Assembly: GCF_023555005.1 (NCBI RefSeq)
Contig: NZ_JAMJPJ010000013.1
Span: 1 to 64,000, forward strand
Source of the DNA: Halomonas llamarensis
Lineage (GTDB): Bacteria > Pseudomonadota > Gammaproteobacteria > Pseudomonadales > Halomonadaceae
Reading direction: 5' to 3'
DNA: 64,000 nt
Each line of letters starts with the position of its first letter. The first letter of the stretch is position 1. Of this stretch, positions 18,032 through 27,042 are shown one piece after another. The translations under genes and the position numbers were made by a program. Below the pieces are notes generated by a model. It had not been told where the DNA came from, made no database searches, and saw nothing but the letters and a program-made list of their open reading frames with translations.

Positions 18032-21000
18032 ATGAATACTTCTACCCACCCAATACACCCAAGCCAATTGGCTGATCGGCATGAAATTATCTTTGTCGAC
18101 CCCAGCGTTGACGATTACCAGACGCTGCTTAACGGCGTGGCCGCCGATACCGAGATCATACTCTTAGACCCCAACGCCAACGGCATTGAACAAATCGCCC
18201 AGGTGCTGGCACAGCGCAGCGAGCTTGACGCCATCCACCTCGTTTCCCACGGCAGCGAAGGACGCCTAGCGCTTGGTCATAGCACACTGGATAGCGAGAC
18301 CCTGCCGGGCCACGCCAACTCCCTTGAGCAGTGGGGAGACGCATTGGGGACAGACGGTGACATCCTTATTTACGGCTGCGATGTTGGCGCTGGCGAGCAG
18401 GGGTTGCGGTTTGTGGAAGCGCTGGCTTTGGCAACGAACGCGGACGTGGCTGCATCGGATGATCTGACAGGAGCTTCCAGCCTGGGCGGCAACTGGGTAC
18501 TAGAGCAGCAGTATGGTCAAGTGGAGACCAACAGCTTAATAGGGATTGAGCAGCAAGACACATGGCAAGGGCTGCTGGCAGAATCTGTATTTGACTGGGA
18601 TTCAGGACCCGCCACTGATGATGGACTAACTGTCAGTGAACAAGTCGATGGGGTTACCTTGACAATATCGGCGTCCAATGGCACCGATATGGGTCTAAGT
18701 AATGCGGGCGGCACTTATAATATAGAAGGCTTTGCCGCCTACGCAGAGGCTAATTACAGCACTAGTGGGACCACATATACTTTTACATTCGATCAATCTG
18801 TTGATATGGGAACGATCGAGCTCCTGACAACTTCTGGCGAAACCAAGGCTACGTTCAGCGCCAGCGGTCATACGGATATACCCAGCGGCCCCATTGCTAA
18901 TCTAAACGACGCCAGTGTCGTTGACTTAAGCAGCTTTACTGGCATCACATCGTTTACTATGGCACCAGTTGACCCTGAGCAGTTTTATTTTGACGAAATC
19001 AGTTTTACTAGTGCAAACAACTCGCCAGTGTTCACTACCATCAACGACGGTGATATCGATGAAACCGCCATCAGTGGCACAGTGGTATTGGAGAATAGCG
19101 ATATAATAGCAAACGATGGTGACGGCGGTGGAGCTGATTCGGTCACTTATTCGATTGTAGGCGGTACAGGGGAAGACTACTTTGACATTGATACGTCCAA
19201 CGGTGAAGTCACGTTAAATGCAGCGGGTGAAGCAGAGTTCGACTTTGAAGAAACCGAGAGTTACACCCTGACCCTGCGCGCCGACGATGGCAATAGCGCC
19301 ACCGATGAGACCGTCACCGTTTCGGTTAACGATATCGCCCCATCCATTAGCACCGGCCAATCCTTTGGCGTAAAAGAGAGCGACACCAACAGCACGGCGC
19401 TGGGCACAGTTGCCAACACCGGCGATGACGATTCAATAAGCTGGTCCATACAGTATGGCAATGACACTGGCATTTTTGCCATCAATGCCGCAACAGGCGA
19501 GATTACCCTAAACGATACCAGCCAGCTCGACGCCAGCGCGACCGGTAGCTATACGCTCAGCGTACAAGCCACCGATGGCACTACCCCCTCAACAGAAGAT
19601 ATCACCGTCAACGTCATCGACGACGTGGCCCCCAGCGTTACCAGCATTGCCCCCAGCGGTTCACCTGCTGCCAATGCCGCCTCCATAGATTACACCGTTA
19701 CCTTTAGCGAAGACGTCAGCAACGTCTCTGCCGACGACTTCTCACTCACCACCACTGACTCGGCAGATGGCACCATCAGCGGCTTCAGCGGCAGCGGTGA
19801 TAGCTATACGGTGAGTGTCACGGGTATTAGCGGTGAAGGCGATTTACGCCTTGATCTTAACAGCGGCACCGATATTGATGACGGCGCCAGTAACGCGCCG
19901 GCGGCTTACAGCAGCGGCACCGCCCACAGCGTTGACTTAGTAAAACCAAGCGTGACCAGTGTGTCGTCCACCACGGCTGATGGCACCTATACAGCGGGCG
20001 ATACCGTCGACATTACGCTGACCTTTAGTGAAGCCGTGACGGTAACCGGCACACCAAAACTTAGCCTGGAAACTGGCACGACCAACCGTGAGATTGATTA
20101 CACCGCGGGTTCAGGCTCCGACACGCTGACCTTTACCTACACCGTGCAGGCGGGGGATGAATCCAGTGATCTGGCGCTGGCGGGCACCGAGATCATGCTC
20201 AATGGCGGCTCTATAAGGGACGCAGCAGGTAACGACACGGTAGCTGCCCTGCCCACGCCTAGCGAGGCTAACTCGCTGAGTAGCAAAAAAGATATTGTCA
20301 TTGATGCCGTCGCGCCCACCGTCAGCAGCGTGTCGATCCCCAACAGCAGCCATAATATCGGCAATGCCGTGACCGTGACCATCGCTGCTGGAGAAGCTGG
20401 CTTATCGTTGGCGTCCGGTACGGTCAACGGGGTAGCCGTCACCGGTTTTACCGACCAGGGCGGCGGTAATTACACCGCTACTTATACGGTTCAGGAAGGT
20501 GACGCTGAACGCGCCTCCGGCGACGATATCCCCGTTAACATGGTGTTGACCGATGCCGCAGGCAATAGCTCTGCGGCCTATACCGCCCCGATCAGCCAGA
20601 ACGCGGATGCCATCGACGCTGCCCGCCCCACGCTGGATGGCGCCATTACCCCGTCGGTGGCGACCATTACCGATGCCCAGGTGGGCAGCAGCAGCTTTAC
20701 CTTAACGCTGAATTTCAGCGAAGCGATGAACACTGGCGCCGCACCAACAATCACGTTTCCCGCAGAAGACCCGTCGAATACCCTGAGCTTTAATAGCGGC
20801 AGCTGGGCAGACGCCACCACCTATACCGCCACCTTCGATACCGCCGATGCCAACGAAGTGGTGAACGATGTGGATGTGAGCATCAGCAATGCTCAAGATG
20901 CAGCGGGCAATACGTTAGCGGCAGTGACACAGAGCAACCTTTTCAGCGTGATTACCGCCCCCGCGCCGGTCGTTCAGGCGGTTACCTCGCCCATCGCTAA

Positions 21001-23131
21001 TGGTACTTTCGCGGTGGGTAGCAACATTGGTATTACCGTGGCGTTCGATGAAGCGGTCGACTTTACCGCGAACGGCGGCACACTGACGGCCATACTTAAC
21101 ACCGGGGCGACGGTCATTCTCGCCAATGGCGACGCCGCCAACCAAACGCAGTTTAGCGGCAGCTATACGGTTCAAGAGGGCGAGACGGACACCACGGCGC
21201 TTAACGTGACCTCGCTAAGCCTTGCGGGGGGCGCCACGCTGGCCGCCCATGATGATGGCGTACCGGCCGACCTTGGCACCTTGCCGAGTGGCCAAAACCT
21301 GGCCGACAACGCTGCGCTGGCAGTGGATGCCAACACCCCTGCCACCTCTTCCCCCACGCTAGCAGCCAGCTCCGACAGCGGCGTGAGCGATAGCGACAAC
21401 ATCACTCACCAGACAACGCCCACCCTCACCGGCACGGGTACAGAAGCGAATGCGATGGTTGATGTGCGCGTCGGGGGTAGCAGCGTGGGTAACGCCACCG
21501 CGGATGCCAGCGGTGACTGGACGTTCACCTTTGCTGACGGCGACCTCAACGAAGGCTCCAACGCGATTGATACGATTGTCAGCGATAGCGCTGGCAACAC
21601 CAGCAGCAACTCCGCAGACTTATTGATTACCCTGGACACGACCGCCCCCACTGCCAGCGATGACACCGCCGCCACGGTACGGGAAGATGCGGGTAGCGCG
21701 GCACTGACCGGCGTTAATGCCAGCGGGGATAACCTAACCGATAACGACACCGGCGCAGACACCACGGCCCCCATTGTCGCGGTGAATAGCGACACCGGTG
21801 CCCTGGGCAGCGCGGTGGCGGGCAGCCACGGCGGGCGCTTTATCGTCAGTGCCGATGGCACCGCCAGCTTTGACCCCGACGGCGAGTTTGCAGCCCTGGC
21901 CCCCGGCGAAACACGCACCACCAGCGTGTCGGTCGACGTTCAAGATGCCCCAGGCAATATCAGCACGTCCACTCTGAGCGTGACAGTGGATGGGGTCAAC
22001 AATGCACCAACGATTGCGGCCAATGCCGGTCCAAGTGTTCAGACGGGAAATAGCGTCACGCTGACCACCACCCACTTAAACGAAGGCGACCCCGACGACG
22101 ACGGGGATGGCTTAACCTATACCCTCAATACCCTGCCCACCGCTGGGACATTATCGCTCAACGGTACCGCCTTAGCCGCTAGCGACACCTTTACCCAGCA
22201 GGATATCAACGACGGCCTGGTGGCCTTCACTGCGGGCAATAGCGCAGGCAGTGCCAGCGTTGACTTCACCTTGGCCGATGGCGGTGAGGACGGGGCAGCC
22301 AGTGTTTCCGACACCTTGACCTTCACGGTGCAAGCACCTCCGCCGCCACCGCCGCCACCTACACCGGACCCCGAGCCAGAGCCGGAACCAGAGCCCGAAC
22401 CAGAACCAGAACCAGAGCCCGAACCGGAACCAGAGCCCGAACCGGATGACAGTGACAATGATGGCGTTGCCGACGATGAGGAAGCCCGCGTGCCGTCTTT
22501 AGGCGGCGGTACGGGTGACGGTAACGGCGACGGCATCGCGGATATCGAACAGGATAACGTCTCCTCAGTGCCGTTTTTAAATAGCGATACCGCCGTGTCT
22601 AATCCGGGTGAAGCACCGGAAGTGTTTGTTACATTGGCAACAAATGCCAACAATAATACGGGTGGTAACGGAGGCGCCCCGACGCTACGCAATATCCAGC
22701 AATTAGATGCCCCGGAAGAACGTCCGGACGACCTCGACATGCCGTTGGGGCTTCTCTCGTTTGAAGCGGATACTGGCACTATCGGCGGCACCAGTGAGTT
22801 TACCCTCGTTGTGGATGGCGACCTGGCCATCAACGGGTACTGGAAACAAAACGCCGCTGGCGAATGGGTCAACCTCGCCAGTGACGAATTCGGCGGCCGC
22901 CTGGAGCAGGTAGAGGACAAACTGCGGCTCGACTTTACCCTGGAGGATGGCGGCGAATTTGATAGTGACGGCATCGCCAATGGGGTGATCGTTGACCCGG
23001 GCGCCTTGGGATTTCGCCAAACGGCAACGCCTCCGCCGGAGCCGCCAACAGAACCTGACCCCGCCGCCCCTTTCGACCCGCAAACCCCGGGGCTAGAAGA
23101 TTTTAGCTGGATCTGGAACGAACTGGGCTAA
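18032..23131 (+). CDS. Giant DUF4347 repeat protein (adhesin-like, 1699 residues)
   Basis: An N-terminal DUF4347 domain (about 15-182) has HLVSHGSEGRL (H73) and LIYGCDVGAGEQG (C116), a His/Cys pair like clan CD peptidases. A beta-sandwich region and two cadherin-like repeats follow (about 320-530), then several Ig-like modules (about 530-1230) and VCBS/cadherin-like modules (about 1230-1430). A Pro tract and an (EP)n spacer lie at about 1437-1472, then Ca2+-binding-type DSDNDGVADDEE and a choice-of-anchor-type domain (about 1560-1665). It is strongly acidic with almost no Cys, typical of large exported proteins. No signal peptide and no type I secretion genes are nearby, so the export route is unknown. 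The barrel gene starts at or just behind the stop. Confidence 0.85.
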   Translation: MNTSTHPIHPSQLADRHEIIFVDPSVDDYQTLLNGVAADTEIILLDPNANGIEQIAQVLAQRSELDAIHLVSHGSEGRLALGHSTLDSETLPGHANSLEQWGDALGTDGDILIYGCDVGAGEQGLRFVEALALATNADVAASDDLTGASSLGGNWVLEQQYGQVETNSLIGIEQQDTWQGLLAESVFDWDSGPATDDGLTVSEQVDGVTLTISASNGTDMGLSNAGGTYNIEGFAAYAEANYSTSGTTYTFTFDQSVDMGTIELLTTSGETKATFSASGHTDIPSGPIANLNDASVVDLSSFTGITSFTMAPVDPEQFYFDEISFTSANNSPVFTTINDGDIDETAISGTVVLENSDIIANDGDGGGADSVTYSIVGGTGEDYFDIDTSNGEVTLNAAGEAEFDFEETESYTLTLRADDGNSATDETVTVSVNDIAPSISTGQSFGVKESDTNSTALGTVANTGDDDSISWSIQYGNDTGIFAINAATGEITLNDTSQLDASATGSYTLSVQATDGTTPSTEDITVNVIDDVAPSVTSIAPSGSPAANAASIDYTVTFSEDVSNVSADDFSLTTTDSADGTISGFSGSGDSYTVSVTGISGEGDLRLDLNSGTDIDDGASNAPAAYSSGTAHSVDLVKPSVTSVSSTTADGTYTAGDTVDITLTFSEAVTVTGTPKLSLETGTTNREIDYTAGSGSDTLTFTYTVQAGDESSDLALAGTEIMLNGGSIRDAAGNDTVAALPTPSEANSLSSKKDIVIDAVAPTVSSVSIPNSSHNIGNAVTVTIAAGEAGLSLASGTVNGVAVTGFTDQGGGNYTATYTVQEGDAERASGDDIPVNMVLTDAAGNSSAAYTAPISQNADAIDAARPTLDGAITPSVATITDAQVGSSSFTLTLNFSEAMNTGAAPTITFPAEDPSNTLSFNSGSWADATTYTATFDTADANEVVNDVDVSISNAQDAAGNTLAAVTQSNLFSVITAPAPVVQAVTSPIANGTFAVGSNIGITVAFDEAVDFTANGGTLTAILNTGATVILANGDAANQTQFSGSYTVQEGETDTTALNVTSLSLAGGATLAAHDDGVPADLGTLPSGQNLADNAALAVDANTPATSSPTLAASSDSGVSDSDNITHQTTPTLTGTGTEANAMVDVRVGGSSVGNATADASGDWTFTFADGDLNEGSNAIDTIVSDSAGNTSSNSADLLITLDTTAPTASDDTAATVREDAGSAALTGVNASGDNLTDNDTGADTTAPIVAVNSDTGALGSAVAGSHGGRFIVSADGTASFDPDGEFAALAPGETRTTSVSVDVQDAPGNISTSTLSVTVDGVNNAPTIAANAGPSVQTGNSVTLTTTHLNEGDPDDDGDGLTYTLNTLPTAGTLSLNGTALAASDTFTQQDINDGLVAFTAGNSAGSASVDFTLADGGEDGAASVSDTLTFTVQAPPPPPPPPTPDPEPEPEPEPEPEPEPEPEPEPEPEPDDSDNDGVADDEEARVPSLGGGTGDGNGDGIADIEQDNVSSVPFLNSDTAVSNPGEAPEVFVTLATNANNNTGGNGGAPTLRNIQQLDAPEERPDDLDMPLGLLSFEADTGTIGGTSEFTLVVDGDLAINGYWKQNAAGEWVNLASDEFGGRLEQVEDKLRLDFTLEDGGEFDSDGIANGVIVDPGALGFRQTATPPPEPPTEPDPAAPFDPQTPGLEDFSWIWNELG
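22363..22446 (+). repeat. (Glu-Pro)n-encoding repeat in the giant protein
   Basis: Tandem GAG/GAA-CCN codons encode an alternating Pro-Glu spacer of about 28 residues. The hexamers are mixed (GAGCCA, GAACCG, GAGCCC), so it is a periodic but not perfectly identical tract. It probably forms a stiff, extended, negatively charged stalk between the repeat region and the C-terminal domains. Confidence 0.85.
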
Positions 23132-23150
23132 CATGCCAAGGAAATCTCTC

Positions 23151-23858
23151 ATGCAAACAGCGCTTATCTTTTTACGCCGCCTACCGCGTGTCGCTTGGCT
23201 CACCGGCTTCATTTGCGGCGTAACCGTTGGTCAGGCGCACGCCAGCGCTTACCTTCTACTGGAAGGCGGCAAGAGCTACGCCGACCTTACGACTCAATCC
23301 TTTGACCGTGCCGCCGCAGCTTGGCTGGCCACCCCCACGGCCACTAGCGCCCAGGTGAGTAGCGACGACAGCCACACTCAATGGCGCCTGGGCGCAGGCT
23401 ATGCGTTCAGCAAACAGTTAGCCGTCGAGCTTTACTATGAAGACCTGGGTGACTATCAAGCCGCCATGAATCTGAATGGTACCGACGGCCAAGGTGCCGC
23501 CGCGCAGCTAAACGCCACCGAAGCCGTTAACGTGAGTGGCGTAGGGGCGCAACTAGTTGGCCAATGGCCGCTGACGTCCCACGTATCCCTACTTGGCACG
23601 GCAGGTGTCGCGTACTTAGAAAACGAACGGCGTTACGACGCCAGTGTGACCAATTTTGACGCCCCGACTCAAATAAGCGACGCCAACGACGACAGCCACA
23701 CATGGGTACCAACCCTGGGCGTCGGGGCCCAGCTGGCCATCACCGAACAGCTTTCTCTACGCGGGCGCTACACCCGCTACTTCGACGCCGGTGAAACCGA
23801 CAACCTACCAGGGTTTGATCTGGATATGATCAGCGCGGGGCTTACCTGGCAGTGGTAA
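23151..23858 (+). CDS. Outer-membrane beta-barrel protein (OmpA/OmpW-like fold)
   Basis: The preferred start, ATG 23151, has AAGGAAA upstream and gives a good signal peptide (hydrophobic IFLRRLPRVAWLTGFICGV, cleavage after AHA). ATG 23133 would add six residues and lies 1 bp behind the preceding stop. The mature protein of about 205 residues has alternating amphipathic strands (WRLGAGYAFSKQLAVELYYE, SVSGVGAQLV-like, LSLRGRYTRYF) and ends in LTWQW, a C-terminal aromatic as in barrels recognised by BAM. It lies directly behind the giant protein gene and could be its outer-membrane anchor or partner; this is inferred only from position. Confidence 0.8.
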   Translation: MQTALIFLRRLPRVAWLTGFICGVTVGQAHASAYLLLEGGKSYADLTTQSFDRAAAAWLATPTATSAQVSSDDSHTQWRLGAGYAFSKQLAVELYYEDLGDYQAAMNLNGTDGQGAAAQLNATEAVNVSGVGAQLVGQWPLTSHVSLLGTAGVAYLENERRYDASVTNFDAPTQISDANDDSHTWVPTLGVGAQLAITEQLSLRGRYTRYFDAGETDNLPGFDLDMISAGLTWQW

Positions 23859-23860
23859 CG

Positions 23861-23927
23861 GGCTGGATGAATATAGCGAAGACCTACGCAAGAAAGACGA
23901 AGACAAAAACGCGCCCCAGAACAGCTA
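23861..23927 (+). pseudogene. Remnant of the 3' end of a second copy of the channel gene
   Basis: Directly after the barrel gene stop, GGCTGGATGAATA and AGCGAAGACC match 16015-16038 in the channel gene with one change between them. The reading frame gives LDEYSEDLRKKDEDKNAPQNS-stop, against LDEYSEDPRKHEPSAENDQGT-stop at the end of the intact gene. Nothing upstream of this point matches the channel. It looks like the original 3' end left behind when the block 16083-23860 entered, or the tail of a decayed tandem copy. Confidence 0.75.
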
Positions 23928-23954
23928 AACAAAATAGCCAAATCTGGGGCGCGT
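23904..23954 (-). terminator. Rho-independent terminator of the acid phosphatase gene, inside the channel remnant
   Basis: ACGCGCCCCAGA pairs perfectly with TCTGGGGCGCGT across a loop of about 22 nt, and the minus strand continues with five T. It follows the phosphatase stop at 23995 and overlaps the last codons of the channel-gene remnant. Confidence 0.75.
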
Positions 23955-23994
23955 CGTGTTTATTCAGCGCAAAATAGGATGGTTATCTTACCCA

Positions 23995-24774
23995 TCACTC
24001 CACTTCGAGCGGGGCGTCCCAAGCGTCTAACTCAGCCTCGCTCCAGTCACCGTAGGTAGCGTTGGGGAACATGATCCAGTCGTTGCCGAAGCGTTCAGCA
24101 TTATCCTCTACCAGAGCGCGCTGTTCCTCTAGGTTTGCCTCGGCAAACTCACCGGCAAAATCATGCAGCGAATCGCCTAGCTGCATCACCAGCGTATGTG
24201 CACCATCCACCTCGGCACGACGTTCTGACTTGGGAGGGCCCAGCAATTTAACGCTATCTTTAGACACCTGCGGCAGTTCCAACATCTCCAGTGTAGCCAG
24301 GGTATCGGCTTCATTTTCCTGGTAGCGGTCAGAAACGTAGTAGATAGCAACATCGTGCTCGTCAGCATATTCCAAAAAGTCTTTCGCACCGGGCATCAAA
24401 CGCGGCTCCCCTTCCCGCTCCCAATGCTTCCAGGTATCCCAGGTAGTGAAGTCATGACAAGCCTGCATGTCCCGCGCCAACAAAGCGCTGTTATCTAGCA
24501 CTGTCTCGTCGAGATCGGTAATAATCGCCAGGTCGACATCATCGCCATGGGCTTCGATCTGCTCTTCAAGGCGATAGGTGGCAAGCTCAAACCCTTGACG
24601 CTGCAAAGCGATGACTTCTGCTGATTGCTGTTGGTAGCGTAGCCCCATAGCGTACTCAGCCTGAGCGCAGTTCGTATCGTCATGGGCTACTGCTTGTCCC
24701 GCGATTAACGGCATACTCGCTAGACCTGCCAGGGCAGCCAAGGTTGCAGCATTGCGATAGCGCGATAATGTCAT
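23995..24774 (-). CDS. HAD-superfamily (IIIB) acid phosphatase / 5'-nucleotidase e(P4)-like, exported
   Basis: A 259-residue protein. The signal peptide (LAALAGLASMPLIAGQAVAHD) lacks a lipobox cysteine, so it is likely periplasmic rather than a lipoprotein like Haemophilus e(P4). The HAD nucleophile motif AIITDLDETVLDNS (about 84-97), motif II in the YYVSDR region and a late MQLGDSLHDF supply the catalytic aspartates. It probably dephosphorylates nucleotides or other phosphomonoesters for uptake. ATG 24774 has AAGGAG at 7 nt; the in-frame TTG two codons upstream is not needed. Confidence 0.9.
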   Translation of the reverse strand: MTLSRYRNAATLAALAGLASMPLIAGQAVAHDDTNCAQAEYAMGLRYQQQSAEVIALQRQGFELATYRLEEQIEAHGDDVDLAIITDLDETVLDNSALLARDMQACHDFTTWDTWKHWEREGEPRLMPGAKDFLEYADEHDVAIYYVSDRYQENEADTLATLEMLELPQVSKDSVKLLGPPKSERRAEVDGAHTLVMQLGDSLHDFAGEFAEANLEEQRALVEDNAERFGNDWIMFPNATYGDWSEAELDAWDAPLEVE

Positions 24775-24893
24775 AAGCAATCTCCTTTCGTTGGCAATCC
24801 AAAAGCAGCGAACACACCGCCACCTGGATTGCTTTTTGTTACTGAAAAACGCTTGGCTACCCTATTTTATTTTTATTAATCATTCAAATATTC

Positions 24894-24927
24894 AAAAAAA
24901 CGCCCTTAGCGGAGCGCATAAGGGCGT
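24894..24927 (-). terminator. Rho-independent terminator behind yciO
   Basis: CGCCCTTA / TAAGGGCG stem (24901-24926) with seven A next to it on the plus strand, that is a T7 tract on the minus strand. It lies 50 bp beyond the yciO stop. Confidence 0.85.
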
Positions 24928-24976
24928 CAGGCATTTAGTCAGCGATTGAAAGAGGCTGGTGTGGGGTTGCTGCCAC

Positions 24977-25600
24977 TTAATCGGTAAACGGCGCCACATC
25001 CCCTCGCCCTTCGCGGACGATCTTGGGCGGCAAATCGCGCAGGTCGATGACGCTTGTCGGGTCGAGTTGGCAAGCACCCCCGTCGATGATCAAATCCAGA
25101 TGGGCGCCGAAGCGCTCGCGGATATCCTCGGCGTCGCTCATCGGCAAGTCCTCACCGACGGGAATCAGGGTAACGCTCATCAGCGGCTCACCTAGGGCAT
25201 CGAGTAGCGCGTGGGTAATCCGGTGATCCGGTACGCGCACCCCGATAGAGCGGCGCTTGGGGTGCAAAAGCAGGCGCGGCACTTCAGTAGTGGCCTCCAG
25301 AATAAAGGTATAAGCCCCCGGCGTGTGCGCTTTGAGCAGGCGAAACACGTCGTTGTCCACTTTGGCGTAGGTACCGATTTCGGAGAGATCCGAACACACC
25401 AGGGTAAAGTTGTGCTTATCGTCCAGCGAGCGTAGCCATTTGATCTTTTCGATGGCTTTTTTCTCGCCTAGATGGCAGCCAAGCGCGTAGCCGGAATCGG
25501 TGGGATAGGCCACCACACCACCTTTGCGAATGATCTCTATTGCCTGATCAATCAAGCGCTTTTGTGGATTGTCGGGGTGAATCTGAAAAAATTGGCTCAT
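24977..25600 (-). CDS. yciO: YciO-family (Sua5/YrdC-like) L-threonylcarbamoyladenylate synthase paralogue
   Basis: A 207-residue protein (E. coli YciO 206). It starts MSQFFQIHPDNPQKRLIDQA and has the YrdC-fold nucleotide pocket motifs GGVVAYPTDSGYALGC and KRRSIGVRVPDH, with SVTLIPVGEDLPMSDAEDI and a C-terminal GGACQLDPTSVIDL. The YrdC fold makes threonylcarbamoyl-AMP for tRNA t6A. YciO is a weaker paralogue whose physiological role is less clear. It lies downstream of the PHP gene on the same strand, as yciV-yciO in E. coli. Confidence 0.95.
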   Translation of the reverse strand: MSQFFQIHPDNPQKRLIDQAIEIIRKGGVVAYPTDSGYALGCHLGEKKAIEKIKWLRSLDDKHNFTLVCSDLSEIGTYAKVDNDVFRLLKAHTPGAYTFILEATTEVPRLLLHPKRRSIGVRVPDHRITHALLDALGEPLMSVTLIPVGEDLPMSDAEDIRERFGAHLDLIIDGGACQLDPTSVIDLRDLPPKIVREGRGDVAPFTD

Positions 25601-25686
25601 GATGAAAGCCTCCCTACGGTGAATAACGTTTCAGTATAGATAATCGCGTTGAGCGTGCTTAGCAGCCAATCGCTAGCTAACAATAC

Positions 25687-26586
25687 CTAACGGACAAAAC
25701 AGCGCGACGATAAAAGCGGATGGCACCATACCGGCGGCGCTGCCGTACGGGGCACAACGCTCATGCTCCCGGGGGCGGCGTGGCTACCGGGAAAGTGAAA
25801 GTCGCTACCTAATGACGCGTACAAATCACGCTCGACCAGCTGGCGCGCCAAATCCCGCGTGGCATCCGCATTCTGCTGGCCGTTCACCAGCTCCACCGCT
25901 TGGCCGCCGGCCTCGCAAAACGTATCCATCAGCAGCCCGCGCTTACGCCGCGTCAACCGATAACGCAGCGGATGGGCAATCACGGCCACGCCCATGGATG
26001 CCACGATCCACTCTACTGCTTGGCTAACTTCCGGCCACTGCGCCTTGACGTCGCCTTTTTTGCCACTGCCGAGAAAGCGCTTAAACGCATCGGCCCAATC
26101 TTTGGCCACGCCCTCTTCCACCAGTGCGCGGGCAAAATCGGGGCGCCCCAGCGGTCGTTCGCTGCCCGCGTGAGCACGCGCCTTTGCGAGCGCATCCGGC
26201 AACCCCATTTTTTCCAACCGCTGGGCGATTACCTCGGCGCGCTCGATCCGCGCCTCGCGCTGCTGTGCGAGCCCTTCGACCAGTGGGCCTTGCAGGCCGT
26301 TCGGCATTAGCGCCACGACATGAATCCCCACGCCCTGCCAGCGTGTGGATATCTCGCCCCCCGGCAACAGGCAAATACCTGCCTGTTGCGCGGCTTGCTC
26401 GGCCTCAAACACGCCATCCATGGTGTCGTGGTCGGTCAACGCCATATGGGTCAACCCACGCTGCGCGCACAGCGCGACTAACGCCGTAGGCGAAAGGGCA
26501 CCATCGGAGGCGGTAGAATGCGTATGAAAATCGACCGAATAGTGCTGATCGGCGGCGAGCGTAGGGGGAAGTGTGGCAATAGGCAT
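25687..26586 (-). CDS. rnm: PHP-domain phosphoesterase / 5'-3' exoribonuclease (RNase AM, YciV family)
   Basis: A 299-residue protein from ATG 26586 (MPIATLPPTL); the frame extends upstream to 26679, but that part would run into the divergent yciI promoter. The metal-binding PHP motifs are visible in order: VDFHTHSTASDG, LTDHDTMDG, the GGEIS Glu, AHPLRY and GSDFHFPG. E. coli YciV acts on 3',5'-pAp and trims 5' ends of rRNA. The last 30 residues are Pro/Cys-rich and differ from the family. It forms a likely operon with yciO and is divergent from yciI. Confidence 0.9.
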   Translation of the reverse strand: MPIATLPPTLAADQHYSVDFHTHSTASDGALSPTALVALCAQRGLTHMALTDHDTMDGVFEAEQAAQQAGICLLPGGEISTRWQGVGIHVVALMPNGLQGPLVEGLAQQREARIERAEVIAQRLEKMGLPDALAKARAHAGSERPLGRPDFARALVEEGVAKDWADAFKRFLGSGKKGDVKAQWPEVSQAVEWIVASMGVAVIAHPLRYRLTRRKRGLLMDTFCEAGGQAVELVNGQQNADATRDLARQLVERDLYASLGSDFHFPGSHAAPGSMSVVPRTAAPPVWCHPLLSSRCFVR

Positions 26587-26705
26587 GACGCCGTCGGACG
26601 AGTTTGTCAAAATAGCGGGCTCAAACAAGGCGGAATATGCTGCCATAGTGCGTGCTGCCAACCATGTGGTCAATGGCACGCTTTCGATATCAAGGAGTTA
26701 TGCCC

Positions 26706-27005
26706 ATGCTGTACGCCATTATCAGCGAAGACGTTGCCAACAGCTTAGAGCGCCGCTTGGCCGCTCGCCCCGACCACCTCGCGCGCTTAGAAGCGCTTCG
26801 CGATGAAGGGCGCTTGCTACTTGCCGGCCCCCACCCGGCCATCGATGCCGATAACCCCGGCGACGCCGGCTTTAGCGGTAGCCTCGTGATCGCCGATTTT
26901 GAAAGCCTCGATGCCGCTCAAGCCTGGGCTGACGCCGACCCGTATATGATTGCCGGTGTCTACGCTAACGTCACGGTCAAACCGTTTAAGAAAGTTTTGC
27001 CTTAA
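26706..27005 (+). CDS. yciI: YciI-family protein
   Basis: A 99-residue ferredoxin-like-fold protein: [54 protein letters not shown]. The conserved His (RPDHLARL) and Asp (DPY) of the YciI/YCII family are present. ATG 26706 has AGGAG 10 nt upstream; the frame extends further but without family similarity. The activity is not settled for most members; a small hydrolase or dehydrochlorinase-like role is proposed. It is grouped with yciO and yciV as in enterics. Confidence 0.95.
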   Translation: MLYAIISEDVANSLERRLAARPDHLARLEALRDEGRLLLAGPHPAIDADNPGDAGFSGSLVIADFESLDAAQAWADADPYMIAGVYANVTVKPFKKVLP

Positions 27006-27020
27006 TGTGCTTAGGCGTCT

Positions 27021-27042
27021 ACGGCTGTTCACAGCCGTTTTT
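27021..27042 (+). terminator. Rho-independent terminator behind yciI
   Basis: ACGGCTGT-TC-ACAGCCGT followed by five T, 15 nt behind the yciI stop. Confidence 0.85.

Noticed and set aside
22117-22980. 287-codon minus-strand frame opposite the giant protein
   Set aside because: Low-complexity Ser-Gly repeat that mirrors the Glu-Pro codons of the real gene; no independent support.
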